From: Chroococcidiopsis sp. CCMEE 29 | GTDB lineage: Bacteria > Cyanobacteriota > Cyanobacteriia > Cyanobacteriales > Chroococcidiopsidaceae | Length of the DNA: 64,000 bases | Assembly (NCBI RefSeq): GCF_023558375.1 | Contig: NZ_CP083761.1 | Coordinates: 3,708,501-3,772,500, forward strand | Reading direction: 5' to 3' | Part shown: positions 53,921 to 63,028 of the stretch, piece after piece | Layout: each line of letters opens with the position of its first letter | Numbering within the stretch: the first letter of the stretch is position 1 | Program-made: the position numbers and the translations under genes | The notes under the pieces: model-generated | Database searches by the model: none | The model's input: the letters and a program-made list of their open reading frames with translations, nothing else | What the model was told of the DNA's origin: nothing

Positions 53921-54593
53921 AATATCCTTACGATCTCCAAATTGTAAACAGCGTCTTATGACATTATATTGACGTTATAAAAAATATATCTCTAAATCTG
54001 TCCTTTTATCCAAAAACTTTTTTCCCTTATTTAGATATTAGCTATTTTTAATTTAACTTTGCAAATACAATCTTAATTTTCAAGACTTCTATGTAAAATC
54101 TTCAACCTCTAGCCAGATTCTAGGTTTTAGAGTGAAAGCGATACCTGCTGCTCTCTAGCTCTTAATCAAGAATAAATCTAAATATTTTTATCATCCCTTG
54201 TTTCTTCATACTCTTTGAGCGATGCTAACGAATAGAGGCAAGGGAGTTATTATGAAGTTGCCTGCTGCTAGTTTGCTAATTTTTGCTGACAGAGAAAATT
54301 CAATTGAGCCAGAAAAGCCTAAAGATATATTTTTTGATGTTGGGGCTTGACAAAGCTGAGACTTAACCCTGGGTATTCAGTAAAAAAGGTTGCTTTTTTC
54401 TGAAGGTTTAGTGGTAGAGCCTAAATTAGAACCTTAAACTAGAAGCAGTGACACCTAAATCATCTACTGAATTTCTAGAACAGATACTTGTAGCAACAGT
54501 TCTTAGTAAAGAACGACCATAGGCTAACAAGCCAAGCAGCGGTAAATGATTGATAGGCGCATTATTTTAATTACAAAATTTTGGTTGCTGGCA
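53921..54593. other. Long AT-rich leader region upstream of sdhB
   Basis: This 673-bp stretch lacks a recognised gene. It contains one short candidate reading frame with a good ribosome binding site (54252-54350) and an AAAAAAG-GTTG-CTTTTTT hairpin near 54385-54402. The first 250 bp next to the cyAbrB gene are strongly AT-rich and likely contain its promoter. Confidence 0.5.
54252..54350 (+). CDS. Candidate 32-residue small protein
   Basis: An ATG at 54252 is preceded by GCAAGGGAGTTATT, a strong Shine-Dalgarno at suitable spacing, and opens a 32-codon frame ending TGA at 54348-54350. The peptide starts MKLPAASLLIFADRE and is acidic toward its end. It matches no family I know. The only support is the ribosome binding site, since so short a frame is expected by chance. 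Confidence 0.3.
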   Translation: MKLPAASLLIFADRENSIEPEKPKDIFFDVGA

Positions 54594-55616
54594 ATGCAAG
54601 TTGTTTTTAAAGTTGTTCGACAAACACAAAATTCCTCTCCACGCATTCAGACTTACCGCTTAGAGGCTGAACCAGGTCATACAATCCTGGATTGCCTTAA
54701 TCGCATTAAGTGGGAGCAAGATGGAAGCTTAGCATTTCGTAAGAATTGTCGCAATACTATTTGTGGTAGCTGCTCTATGCGAATAAATGGTCGCTCCGCC
54801 TTAGCATGTAAGGAAAATGTTGGCAGTGAAGTGCAAAGGCTACAATTAGGGGCAAATGCAACAATTGGTTCAGATGCTATTCCAGAAATTGCTGTGGCAC
54901 CGATGGGAAATATGCCGGTAATTAAGGATCTGGTAGTAGATATGAGTAGTTTCTGGAACCACCTGGAAGCAGTTGAGCCTTATGTTAGTACAGGTGCGCG
55001 ACGAATACCAGAACGAGAGTTTTTACAATCACCTGAAGAACGCTCCCAGCTGGATCAGACTGGTAATTGTATTATGTGTGGAGCTTGTTATTCTGAGTGC
55101 AATGCTCGCGAAGTGAATCCAGATTTTGTTGGTCCCCACGCTCTTGCTAAAGCTTATCGGATGGTGGCAGACTCTCGTGATGCTCAAACAGAACCTCGTT
55201 TAGAAAAATATAATCAAGGAACTCAAGGAGTATGGGGCTGTACTCGTTGTTTTTACTGCAATTCGGTTTGCCCAATGGGTGTTGCTCCCTTGGAGCAAAT
55301 TAACAAAATTAAACAGGAAATTCTTCCGTTTAAAGATGGGGCAGACAGTCGCTCAATTCGCCACCGCAAAGTATTGGTGGAGTTAGTTAAACAAGGAGGC
55401 TGGATTGATGAGCGCTCCTTTGCTTTACAAGTAGTCAGTAATTTCTTCCACGACATCCGAGGATTGCTCAGTCTCGGACCCCTTGGGTTGCGGATGCTCC
55501 TCCGGCGCAAGTTTCCACTTACGTTTGAGCCTTCAGAAGGGACGGCAGAGGTGCGATCGCTGATAGAAGCTGTCCAACAAAAGGAGACAGAAGGAAGGAT
55601 GAAGGATGAAGGCTGA
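54594..55616 (+). CDS. sdhB: Succinate dehydrogenase/fumarate reductase iron-sulfur subunit
   Basis: This 340-residue protein carries electrons from the flavoprotein to quinone at the membrane. The [2Fe-2S] ligands lie in FRKNCRNTICGSCSMRINGRSALAC. The [4Fe-4S] and [3Fe-4S] ligands lie in CIMCGACYSEC and CTRCFYCNSVCPMG. The C-terminal 75 residues extend past the usual end. The last ten or so (KETEGRMKDEG) are encoded by GGATGAA-type heptamers that also supply the TGA stop. No sdhA or sdhC is adjacent, as often in cyanobacteria. ATG 54594 gives the normal N-terminus. Confidence 0.94.
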   Translation: MQVVFKVVRQTQNSSPRIQTYRLEAEPGHTILDCLNRIKWEQDGSLAFRKNCRNTICGSCSMRINGRSALACKENVGSEVQRLQLGANATIGSDAIPEIAVAPMGNMPVIKDLVVDMSSFWNHLEAVEPYVSTGARRIPEREFLQSPEERSQLDQTGNCIMCGACYSECNAREVNPDFVGPHALAKAYRMVADSRDAQTEPRLEKYNQGTQGVWGCTRCFYCNSVCPMGVAPLEQINKIKQEILPFKDGADSRSIRHRKVLVELVKQGGWIDERSFALQVVSNFFHDIRGLLSLGPLGLRMLLRRKFPLTFEPSEGTAEVRSLIEAVQQKETEGRMKDEG

Positions 55617-55640
55617 AGGCTGAAGGCTGAATTTACACTT
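55584..55640. repeat. GGATGAA/GGCTGAA heptamer array at the sdhB 3' end
   Basis: About six heptamers (GGAAGGA, TGAAGGA, then three GGCTGAA) span the last sdhB codons and the following bases. The related TTCAGCC family lies at about 40500-40525. Confidence 0.85.
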
Positions 55641-55687
55641 CATACTTCATCCTTTACACTTCATACTTTTATTGCTTCCCCTGCTGC

Positions 55688-56239
55688 TCATTCGGGATTA
55701 GTTGGAACGTTTAGCGGTCGTCCAGAGCGGTCATAAACCAAAATATCCCACTGACCATTAGCACTCGACTCAAAGGCGATGAGCCTACCATCAGCGCTAA
55801 TGGTAGGGTTACGGACTTCTGCTTGCAGGTTGGCTGTCAGATTCCTTAATTGGCGTGTTTCCCGGTCGTAGAGGAAGATGCTCACTCTGCCTTGGCGACT
55901 GCCAGTGAAGACAATATAACGACCATTTTCAGAAACATCGGGGTTGGTGGCAATCATATCGAATGCATTCAGTCCAGGCAAATCGACTATACTCCGAGTT
56001 GCGGTATCAAACAGATAGACATCCTGACGCCCAAACCGATCGGAGCTGAAGACCACGTATTGACCTGCTATCTTAGGAGTTAATTCGGCAGCTGGACTAT
56101 TAAGACTTCTCCCCCCCGCATCAAAAGGATAGCTTAGCAAGCGGGGAGAGCCACTACAGCTACTCAAAAATCCAGCTAGGGCAACCATGTAAATAGTTTT
56201 GAGTTTTAAGTTTTGAACTTTGAATTGAAGAACCTTCAA
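55688..56239 (-). CDS. TolB-like short beta-propeller lipoprotein, copy 1
   Basis: This protein of about 183 residues has a lipoprotein-type signal (LKTIYMVALAGFLSSCSGS). The lipobox Cys is near residue 28 when the in-frame TTG at 56239 is used; an ATG at 56188 would leave a signal without basic residues. Three TolB/PD40 repeats follow (GQYVVFSSDRFGRQDVYLFD, GRYIVFTGSRQGRVSIFLYD, GRLIAFESSANGQWDILVYDR). Three blades are too few for a closed propeller, so it may dimerise or pair with its neighbour at 56337. Confidence 0.83.
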   Translation of the reverse strand: MKVLQFKVQNLKLKTIYMVALAGFLSSCSGSPRLLSYPFDAGGRSLNSPAAELTPKIAGQYVVFSSDRFGRQDVYLFDTATRSIVDLPGLNAFDMIATNPDVSENGRYIVFTGSRQGRVSIFLYDRETRQLRNLTANLQAEVRNPTISADGRLIAFESSANGQWDILVYDRSGRPLNVPTNPE

Positions 56240-56336
56240 CTGGTTACTCTTCCCTGATACTTCCTTTTAACTTTGAATTCAAAAACTATTCCTTGTGAAT
56301 GGCGCTCATCTTTAACTCAAAACTCATAACTACTGG

Positions 56337-56909
56337 TTAAGGCAACAGAGTCGGCGATGAACCAGCTGGGACACCATCCGGGATATCTAACTCAATGTTA
56401 GGTCCCCGGTCTAGTACTTCAACATCCCACTGACTGCGACTACTGCTTTCAAACACGATATAACGACCATCTGGACTAATGCTGGGGTTACGCACCCAAC
56501 CCTGATACCATTGCGTGAGGATTTGCGATTGTTGCGTAGCGCGATCATAGAGTGCTAGTGTTGGTTTGCCCTGGTCGCTGACAATATAAGTAATGTAGCG
56601 TCCTGTATAGCTAAGACTAGGGCTTTCAGCAATTGTGTCGCGTCGATTTAAGCGTGGCAAAGGCATGAGTTGCTGTTGTTGTAAGTCATACAGCAGAATG
56701 TTGCGACTACCATCGCGGTTAGAGACAAACGCCAGAAAGCGACCATTCCCACTCAGGGAAGGTTGCTCGTCGGTATAGCGGCTGTTGAGGGTAGCTGGAT
56801 TAATAAGGCGATCGCTTGGATTACAGGCAACAATGAAACTTGCCATACCCAATCCTAGACTCAACCGTATTAACCATCGGAGCCAACATCTAAGCGTAAA
56901 TTCTTTCAC
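56337..56909 (-). CDS. TolB-like short beta-propeller lipoprotein, copy 2
   Basis: This 190-residue paralogue of the preceding gene has signal LIRLSLGLGMASFIVACNPSD (lipobox Cys near residue 29) and three PD40 units (GRFLAFVSNRDGSRNILLYD, GRYITYIVSDQGKPTLALYD, GRYIVFESSSRSQWDVEVLDR). The start is GTG 56909. It lies just upstream of copy 1 on the same strand with about 100 bp between, so both probably share a transcript from the ycf66 side. Predicted location: outer-membrane or thylakoid-facing lipoprotein. Confidence 0.85.
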   Translation of the reverse strand: MKEFTLRCWLRWLIRLSLGLGMASFIVACNPSDRLINPATLNSRYTDEQPSLSGNGRFLAFVSNRDGSRNILLYDLQQQQLMPLPRLNRRDTIAESPSLSYTGRYITYIVSDQGKPTLALYDRATQQSQILTQWYQGWVRNPSISPDGRYIVFESSSRSQWDVEVLDRGPNIELDIPDGVPAGSSPTLLP

Positions 56910-56975
56910 AGCAACAGTCAGTAGTGAGCAGTGGGATGTTATTTCTACTCACTTTTCACTCATCACTCACCACTT

Positions 56976-57866
56976 TCATGGCTCGTCAAAATTCGCTGAG
57001 TTATCTTCTTCCTGATCGATGGGTTTGTAGTCTACATAATCGGTTGGCATTGCTTCCACATCAGCATTTTGACGATAAGCTGAGTTTTGACGATAAGCTG
57101 AGCTTTGAGGCGGACGACGCTTTCTAGGCTTTGATGCTGCTACGTCCTGGTTAGGCATTTCTGAACGAGGGGATCCATTACTGCTAGAGCGAGACGACTT
57201 GTTGACTCTGCCACCCGAGGCATTCCAATCTTCGTCCGCTTGCTGCTCAGGAGAACTCCACTCATCTTCTTCAGATCGTCGTGCAGGGCGACTGTCTGGC
57301 TGGGAAGAGCGACGCTTCCGGGGTCTATCTCCTGGCGCTATCCTGTCAACACTACCGCGATTAGAGTAACGGCGAGGGGTTTCGCTCTCTTCATCCCGAC
57401 GATAACGCCGTGGCGCTTCATCTTCGTACTCATCTGTACGGGTTGAACGAGTATCTCTAGCTCCCCTAATCCGGGGACGAGGAGGGATGGGGCGCTCATC
57501 CTCTAGCGGCTCCAGTTCATCTAGCTCTGCCTGATACTGATATACTGAGCTAACTGGTCTGTCTTCATCCACAATTCGCGTATTTCGCTTGGCTTGCTCA
57601 GTGGCTACGCCCCGTAAACGAATACTTTCAACGGCAAAAAAGATAGCCGAGCCAGTTAGTAAAACTTGACCAAATTGTAGGATTGGGTCTAGCCGCCAAC
57701 CTTGGAATAAGAGAATGAAGCCGCAGAGTAAGCCAACGGCAGCAAAAAAGATATCGTGATCCCGCGATAGCTCTGGACGCACTGAGCGCAGGAAATACAG
57801 TGCGGCCCCAGCTACAGCTAGGAAGATGCCCAGGAGACTCGCAGTGCCAAATCCAAAGTTTACCAT
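56976..57866 (-). CDS. ycf66: Ycf66 family protein
   Basis: This 296-residue protein has the conserved Ycf66 N-terminal region of three hydrophobic segments (FGTASLLGIFLAVAGAALYFLR, IFFAAVGLLCGFILLFQGWRLDP, FGQVLLTGSAIFFAVESIRLR). A long charged, Arg/Glu/Ser-rich disordered tail follows. An 18-bp perfect tandem duplication (57067-57102) encodes repeated SAYRQN in the tail. Ycf66 is plastid/cyanobacterial and of unknown function. It follows psbX on the same strand. Confidence 0.92.
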   Translation of the reverse strand: MVNFGFGTASLLGIFLAVAGAALYFLRSVRPELSRDHDIFFAAVGLLCGFILLFQGWRLDPILQFGQVLLTGSAIFFAVESIRLRGVATEQAKRNTRIVDEDRPVSSVYQYQAELDELEPLEDERPIPPRPRIRGARDTRSTRTDEYEDEAPRRYRRDEESETPRRYSNRGSVDRIAPGDRPRKRRSSQPDSRPARRSEEDEWSSPEQQADEDWNASGGRVNKSSRSSSNGSPRSEMPNQDVAASKPRKRRPPQSSAYRQNSAYRQNADVEAMPTDYVDYKPIDQEEDNSANFDEP

Positions 57867-58099
57867 TTTTGTTCTCTCAAGTATGTCTTATCCTAGCGAG
57901 TTAGACTGAAAATCACCAATGGTCTCTGGGTATTGTGAACAGATCGATGTAGTTAAGATATGCCAACTGAGCAGTTCACCGCCAGCACTACAAACCTTAG
58001 CTGGTTGAGTCATACCCCTGTTTGTTGCTGAGGTTATTTGTTAATAGCCTGCAGCAAGTACCTCCGTCCTACGCCACTCTTGCCATTGTTCAACTAATG
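57867..58099. other. Intergenic region between psbX hairpin and ycf66
   Basis: No gene or RNA was recognised on either strand. It presumably holds the ycf66 promoter; no convincing -35/-10 pair stood out. Confidence 0.4.
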
Positions 58100-58117
58100 G
58101 GGAGTCACAAGACTCCC
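58100..58117 (-). terminator. Hairpin after psbX
   Basis: GGGAGTC and GACTCCC form a perfect 7-bp stem with a four-base loop, 7 bp after the psbX stop on the reverse strand. There is no long U-run, so partial read-through into ycf66 is possible. Confidence 0.65.
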
Positions 58118-58124
58118 GCAAGTT

Positions 58125-58244
58125 TTAAGAACGCTGAATTTTATCCTTTTGGCTGATAAAAATCAAAGCAACTGTCGCTGGGATAACGAGAATCACAGCA
58201 CCTGCTAGCAGACTATAAAAGAAATTGACTAAAGAAGGCGTCAT
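58125..58244 (-). CDS. psbX: Photosystem II protein X (PsbX)
   Basis: This 39-residue single-helix thylakoid subunit of photosystem II lies near cytochrome b559 and the QB site. It starts [15 protein letters not shown] and ends SQKDKIQRS, both diagnostic of PsbX, with the helix [15 protein letters not shown] between. AAGGTTGGAAATCAT precedes the ATG at 58242-58244. It is short enough to be missed by length-filtered gene finding. It precedes ycf66. Confidence 0.95.
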   Translation of the reverse strand: MTPSLVNFFYSLLAGAVILVIPATVALIFISQKDKIQRS

Positions 58245-58505
58245 ATGATTTCCAACCTTTGTTTATACACTTCATCTTAATTTTAATCGTCTGTTACACG
58301 CTTGAGAAGCCGTGCAAGGCACCCTATTTCTTAACAACCACATCCTTGTGTTAGCTTCTACACATGAAGGTTTAAAAAGTAGTCTTGCCCCACCAAGACT
58401 TTAGCATTGCTGATGCAGAAATTTAGTTGGACTAAGTCAATTTATTTCAACTGCAAACAAAATGCCAAACTTAATCAGCAGTGGTTAGATTTTTAGAACA
58501 GCAAC

Positions 58506-59150
58506 ATGGATACAAGCGTAGCCGATCTTCGCAAAGATTACCGTCTCCGAGGGCTGAGTGAAAAAGATGCCGATCCCAATCCTTTCAAACAATTTAAAAT
58601 CTGGTTTGAACAGGCACTGGCAGCCCAGCTGAGTGAACCGAATGCCATGACCCTTGCTACCGCTACAAACGACGGCAAACCCTCAGCCCGAATAGTGCTG
58701 TTGAAGGGCTTTGATGAACGGGGTTTTGTATTTTACACCAACTATCAAAGTCACAAAGGGCAAGAATTAACAGCTCATCCGCAAGCAGCTCTTGTTTTCT
58801 GGTGGGCAGAACTGGAACGTCAAGTTCGGATTGAGGGACATGTCGAGAAAGTATCAGCTCAAGAGTCAGATGACTATTTCAACAGCCGTCCATTCAACAG
58901 CCGCCTCGGTGCCTGGGCATCTGATCAAAGTCAGGTGATTGAGAACCGCGAAGTTCTGGAACTACGCTTGCAAGAACTTAAAACCAAATATGAAAATCAG
59001 GCTATCCCGCGCCCACCTCACTGGGGAGGTTTTCGAGTGATCCCCACAGTAATCGAATTTTGGCAAGGTCGCCCTAGCCGACTGCACGATCGCTTGAACT
59101 ACCGTCGCCTTGAAGATGGCAGATGGTTGATTGAGCGCTTGTCGCCTTAA
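58506..59150 (+). CDS. pdxH: Pyridoxamine/pyridoxine 5'-phosphate oxidase
   Basis: This FMN enzyme makes pyridoxal 5'-phosphate. The 214-residue protein has [20 protein letters not shown], the FMN-binding [40 protein letters not shown], and the C-terminal [27 protein letters not shown]. Its stop overlaps the stop of the convergent DUF3153 gene by four bases. Confidence 0.96.
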   Translation: MDTSVADLRKDYRLRGLSEKDADPNPFKQFKIWFEQALAAQLSEPNAMTLATATNDGKPSARIVLLKGFDERGFVFYTNYQSHKGQELTAHPQAALVFWWAELERQVRIEGHVEKVSAQESDDYFNSRPFNSRLGAWASDQSQVIENREVLELRLQELKTKYENQAIPRPPHWGGFRVIPTVIEFWQGRPSRLHDRLNYRRLEDGRWLIERLSP

Positions 59151-59986
59151 CTCTTTTGCACCTCTGGACTGACTGCTGGAGCATACATCACAACTGGGGC
59201 TGGCATGAATTTGTATCTGAGGTAAATTCCTGCAGCCACAAACAGGATAATCACAACAGTACCAATACCGATAGGACTAGGAAGCCAGAAAACTGCTTCC
59301 ACATGGTTGATCTCACCTGGCTGGAGCTTCCACACTAGTTGCCGCCCCCGTTGAGAGATTTCTGGGTGAATAGAATTTTCAGCCTGCTCAACGCTGCGTG
59401 CTCCCCAAGGAGTGTTGAGGCTAAACTCGAAATCCAAAACAGAACCAGAACTGACGAGAAGATTACCATTAGTTGAGATCAGCGAGAGCGATCGCAAATC
59501 TAAGTCATAACTCAACCGATTCCGCACTAAGAGTAACAAGTTATTCTGAGCCAAACGCATCTGAGAGTTAATATCAGGCAGTTCAGATGTTGGGCTTTTG
59601 ACTGACTCTGAAGTTTTCTTGCCGGTTGGGTTGAAAAATCCGTTGAACTTTGCTTCCAGTTCAGCGCCATTATTAAAGGGAATCGTGACCGTAACTTCTT
59701 GGTCTGATAGCCGCTTGGCTTTACCTTGCAGTTGACGGGCACGGCGCTCTATGCTGTTTAACCATTCTTGAGCTGAATCACCACTAAAGCTAGTCAACCT
59801 TTCTCCCAGCTTGATGTGCTGCACAATCTCGCCATGATTCGGGTTGTCAAAATTAACTCCAACTTGATATTGCACGCAGCCTGAAAGCAGCAGTGAAGCC
59901 AAAATCATCAGCCACACCAGCCGCGAGCGCTCAAACACACCTCTAACTAATTGAATTAAACCTTTTTCTAGAACAGCTGTTTTCAC
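59147..59986 (-). CDS. DUF3153 lipoprotein
   Basis: This protein of about 279 residues has a signal ending [15 protein letters not shown] (lipobox), then the DUF3153 domain beginning [34 protein letters not shown]-terminal membrane helix ([22 protein letters not shown]) means the protein is anchored at both ends. GTG 59986 is chosen because GGAGGGAACTAAAGCTT lies upstream; longer forms lack support. The function is unknown; the family is conserved in oxygenic phototrophs. Confidence 0.87.
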   Translation of the reverse strand: MKTAVLEKGLIQLVRGVFERSRLVWLMILASLLLSGCVQYQVGVNFDNPNHGEIVQHIKLGERLTSFSGDSAQEWLNSIERRARQLQGKAKRLSDQEVTVTIPFNNGAELEAKFNGFFNPTGKKTSESVKSPTSELPDINSQMRLAQNNLLLLVRNRLSYDLDLRSLSLISTNGNLLVSSGSVLDFEFSLNTPWGARSVEQAENSIHPEISQRGRQLVWKLQPGEINHVEAVFWLPSPIGIGTVVIILFVAAGIYLRYKFMPAPVVMYAPAVSPEVQKS

Positions 59987-60074
59987 AAGCTTTAGTTCCC
60001 TCCTCCCGGTGTAATTGTGTCTTAATTTGATACACAAAATGTGGACATATCCTCCCCTGCTTCCCCTGCTCTGT

Positions 60075-61379
60075 TCATTGGCGTGCTGCAACACCCAGCT
60101 TTTCAAACAGCATACTAGGCAGATAAGCACCACCACCAACCCATTCAGGTTGATCGGCTAAATCCACTAAATTTTGAAATGCCTCAAAAATGCTGCCTGC
60201 CACCATCGTATTCTTTACCCGCCCCACAATCTCACCTTTTTCTACCTTGTAGCCCAAATCCAGATTGACTGAAAATTCGCCTGCCAACTGATTAGACTGC
60301 CCAGCACCTAAGACTTGCTCTACAATCAGTCCTTCTTCCATCCCAGCAATTAATTGGTTGACTGGTGTACTGCCAGGAGCGATGCAGAGGTTAACCAAAT
60401 CTGGTCCTGGACGAGACAGTCCGCCGCGAAAACCGTTGCCTGTAGATTCACCTCCAGTACGGGCAGCCCAGCGCCGATCCCAATAGAATCCCATCACTGT
60501 GCCTCGATCGATCAATACTTTACGGCTGGTAGGGGTTCCTTCATCGTCAACCGTGCAGGCTGAAGGTCCGATAGTCGGGTCTTCAAATAAGGTCAGACGT
60601 TGATCGAATAGAGTCTCGCCTACTTTATCTGCCAGGGGAGAAGCTTTTTGCACAACTGCTTGACCGGAAAGGACGGTATCAAACAGACTACCAACGGCGC
60701 TAGCGGCGGCTCTAGGCAGGAATAGCACTGGCAAAGAGCCACTGGTAATTTTTGCCTGACGTTCTGCTCGGCGGTATTTTTGCAGCAGTTCGTGGAGAAT
60801 TTTGTCATAATCAGGAGCGCGATCACGTGCCACATCGTAGCTATAAGCCTGAAGAAAATCTTCCCCCCGCACTAAATTGCCAGATATACTGGCACTGACA
60901 ATCTGGCTGCGGCGCTCCGCATAGACATCTTTGTTCGTGGCAATTTTGACGTGACCGCTGCGGACATGGAAACCTACATCTACCAAGATATCTGGGTTAT
61001 ATTCATGTACTTGGGAAATCAAGCGATCGCCTACTTCCACTAACTCTTGTGTAGTAGGGGGCTTGTAAGTGCTTTCTGTTGCTTTAACCTGCACCCCAGA
61101 GGCAAACTCAAATTCAGCGGGAGCACCAATTTCTGCTGTTTGCACAGCCGCCTCCACCAATTCCTCTAGCCTGGTTAAATCTGTAGAACTGGCAAAACCC
61201 AGCCGTCCTTTAGCGATGACTCGCAACGCCACTCCTTGCAAAGCTTTTGTTTGCAAGGACTTTAAACGATTATTTTCAAACTCAACTGGTGTATCTTGAC
61301 TCGACAGGTAGTAGACTTCAGCCGCCTCTGCCTGCTGAGTCGCCAACTTGAGAATTTGCTCCAGAGTTGAATCACTCAC
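60075..61379 (-). CDS. PmbA/TldE-type subunit of the TldD/TldE metalloprotease
   Basis: This 434-residue protein of the TldD/PmbA superfamily carries YYLSSQDTPVEFENNRLKSLQTKALQGVALRVI, RAAASAVGSLFDTVLSGQAV and the C-terminal FSVNLDLGYKVEKGEIVGRVKNTMVAG. It lacks the HExxxH zinc motif of TldD, so it is the non-catalytic partner. TldD/E degrades unfolded peptides and processes some peptide natural products. No tldD lies within the window next to it. Confidence 0.9.
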   Translation of the reverse strand: MSDSTLEQILKLATQQAEAAEVYYLSSQDTPVEFENNRLKSLQTKALQGVALRVIAKGRLGFASSTDLTRLEELVEAAVQTAEIGAPAEFEFASGVQVKATESTYKPPTTQELVEVGDRLISQVHEYNPDILVDVGFHVRSGHVKIATNKDVYAERRSQIVSASISGNLVRGEDFLQAYSYDVARDRAPDYDKILHELLQKYRRAERQAKITSGSLPVLFLPRAAASAVGSLFDTVLSGQAVVQKASPLADKVGETLFDQRLTLFEDPTIGPSACTVDDEGTPTSRKVLIDRGTVMGFYWDRRWAARTGGESTGNGFRGGLSRPGPDLVNLCIAPGSTPVNQLIAGMEEGLIVEQVLGAGQSNQLAGEFSVNLDLGYKVEKGEIVGRVKNTMVAGSIFEAFQNLVDLADQPEWVGGGAYLPSMLFEKLGVAARQ

Positions 61380-61718
61380 AGTTCAACCACATCCAAAATT
61401 TTGGCTGTTTCTAAGCTACTGAACTTTGGACAAATTTGACAGTGTTGTCCAAAGCCCAAATTCAACCACAACCGATTTTCCCTACGATAGCTCTTTTGAA
61501 CCTAGCCAGTATGCTGGATGTTTTCTTTGGTCAACCTGGTCAAAGATCTTCTCCAGCCACTGTGCGAAGAGGCAATCTGGGCTTGCCGCCACTCTGCTGG
61601 CTCAAGCTTGTGATAACAATCTAAAACTGCGTACTCCCAGTTCGTCGTTTGCTGTGGATCGATCCACTATTTGAGCTCCAATCGATAACCCACTTTAGCT
61701 AGCGTTGTTTTTTCTTCC
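61380..61718. other. Intergenic region, no supported gene
   Basis: This is 339 bp between two reverse-strand genes. Forward frames of 62-82 codons overlap each other here, but none has a ribosome binding site or recognisable content. It may be decayed sequence. The pmbA promoter should lie near 61380-61450. Confidence 0.4.
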
Positions 61719-62579
61719 TTAAGTACACTGAAGCACTAGCCACACATTGTCAAAATTACAGGCTTTCAGGTCTTGATGTCGTATCCAGTAGTAAAGCCGT
61801 CCCACACTTCCCCACATCATGCCAGCACTTTCCTCAGAATCCACTTGTAATAATAACCGCCAATCCATTGCTCCTGCTTTAAGTTCCGCTGCTCTTGGAT
61901 CTTGATAACCTGTATGATCACCACAATATAAACCGTGAGAAACGAGTTGACATTCCAATTGCATTTCGCCTTGAATTTGATCCGGATACCCCAATAGTCT
62001 GTGAGTTATTTCATCTTCTTCCTGAAATACTTCAGATTGAAGCAACAAGGTCCTTAACAAGTTTTGTTCCTCTTGGGTCAATTCCAACTCTTCTATGTAA
62101 AGAGATTTGTTGTCTGGCACCGTTACCTCGCTAGAAAACTGGAGTGCACAAGCTTTAAATCTACTTTCTTCTGGAAGTATAGGGGGTGGTGGTGTTCGGG
62201 CTAGAAGGGACAGATCGCTATAGTAAAGAACCTTCCATCCTCCGCGCTCATCTGGGCGGAATCCCCAAGGCTGTTCCTCTGCATCATAGAAGAAGTAAAG
62301 AATTCCGGACCGAGGTAGAGCGTTTTCAACATCGTATGCTGTAACATCCGACATTCTGAGTTGAGCAATGAATGACAAAGGTACATCTTTCCATGTTGGC
62401 CATTCTGTTCCTTTAGGTAGATCGGGGAGACCACCTAACTTTGAAACTCCTAATTCCAGTTCTGCTTCTGGCATCACTTCAGTTTTGAGTCGGATCGAGT
62501 GGATTTGTTGATCTTCGAGTTTCTCAGCTACGCGCCGTAAACCACCTTTTCGAATCACATCCACAATTGCTGCTTTCAT
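61719..62579 (-). CDS. DUF1963 (YwqG-like) protein
   Basis: This 286-residue cytoplasmic protein has the DUF1963 pattern SKLGGLPDLPKGTEWPTW, SFIAQLRMSDV, SGILYFFYDAEEQPWG, GWKVLYYSD and late HTGYQDPRAAELKAGAMDWRLLLQVDSEE. YwqG-like proteins often sit near polymorphic toxins or T6SS genes as possible immunity or accessory proteins, but the function is unsettled. It lies next to the secreted HNH-like gene at the right edge, on the same strand. Confidence 0.88.
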   Translation of the reverse strand: MKAAIVDVIRKGGLRRVAEKLEDQQIHSIRLKTEVMPEAELELGVSKLGGLPDLPKGTEWPTWKDVPLSFIAQLRMSDVTAYDVENALPRSGILYFFYDAEEQPWGFRPDERGGWKVLYYSDLSLLARTPPPPILPEESRFKACALQFSSEVTVPDNKSLYIEELELTQEEQNLLRTLLLQSEVFQEEDEITHRLLGYPDQIQGEMQLECQLVSHGLYCGDHTGYQDPRAAELKAGAMDWRLLLQVDSEESAGMMWGSVGRLYYWIRHQDLKACNFDNVWLVLQCT

Positions 62580-63028
62580 TAGCTACTCCTTTAATGCTTA
62601 TTTAAAAAACAAATCCTTTTCATTAGTTAATTTAAGGATAAAAAAGAGAAATTATTTCCCTAGTTTTTCAACCTTCAAACATGAAAGCCTGATCGTGCAA
62701 ATTTGCTAATTTACAATAAAAAACCCCTATATTTTGATACTTGCAGCAGTAAATACTTGTTGCACTGATTAGTTGAAAAAACAGGTCTAATTCTGCATAG
62801 TTTTTGTTGATAAGCACAAAATTTTCGCTCTACTAACAATATTTCTCTTCTGAGAGACAGTTAAAAGGAGCAGCAACCTGGTAGTCAGGAAAATGTTGGA
62901 CACTAGGTTGCTCGTTTGAGTAGTTATATCATCTCCGGTTAAATAACCATAGTTAGGCAGACGCGGGGACGCGGAGAAAACTTTGGGCAATTAGACGGAC
63001 TTGATATTACTTGGGCAAACCTCTCAAA
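62580..63028. other. Intergenic region with one inverted repeat
   Basis: This is 449 AT-rich bp without a supported gene. AGCAACCT (62872-62879) and AGGTTGCT (62905-62912) form an 8-bp stem with a 25-base loop. The reverse-strand frame across 62787-62990 is Leu/Ser-rich and is not accepted. The DUF1963 promoter is expected near 62580-62700. Confidence 0.45.

Noticed and set aside
61426-61674. Overlapping forward frames upstream of the PmbA gene
   Set aside because: Two frames overlap with no ribosome binding site or known motif; cannot be supported as genes.
62787-62990. Reverse-strand frame of 67 codons
   Set aside because: Crosses an inverted repeat, lacks a ribosome binding site and looks non-coding.
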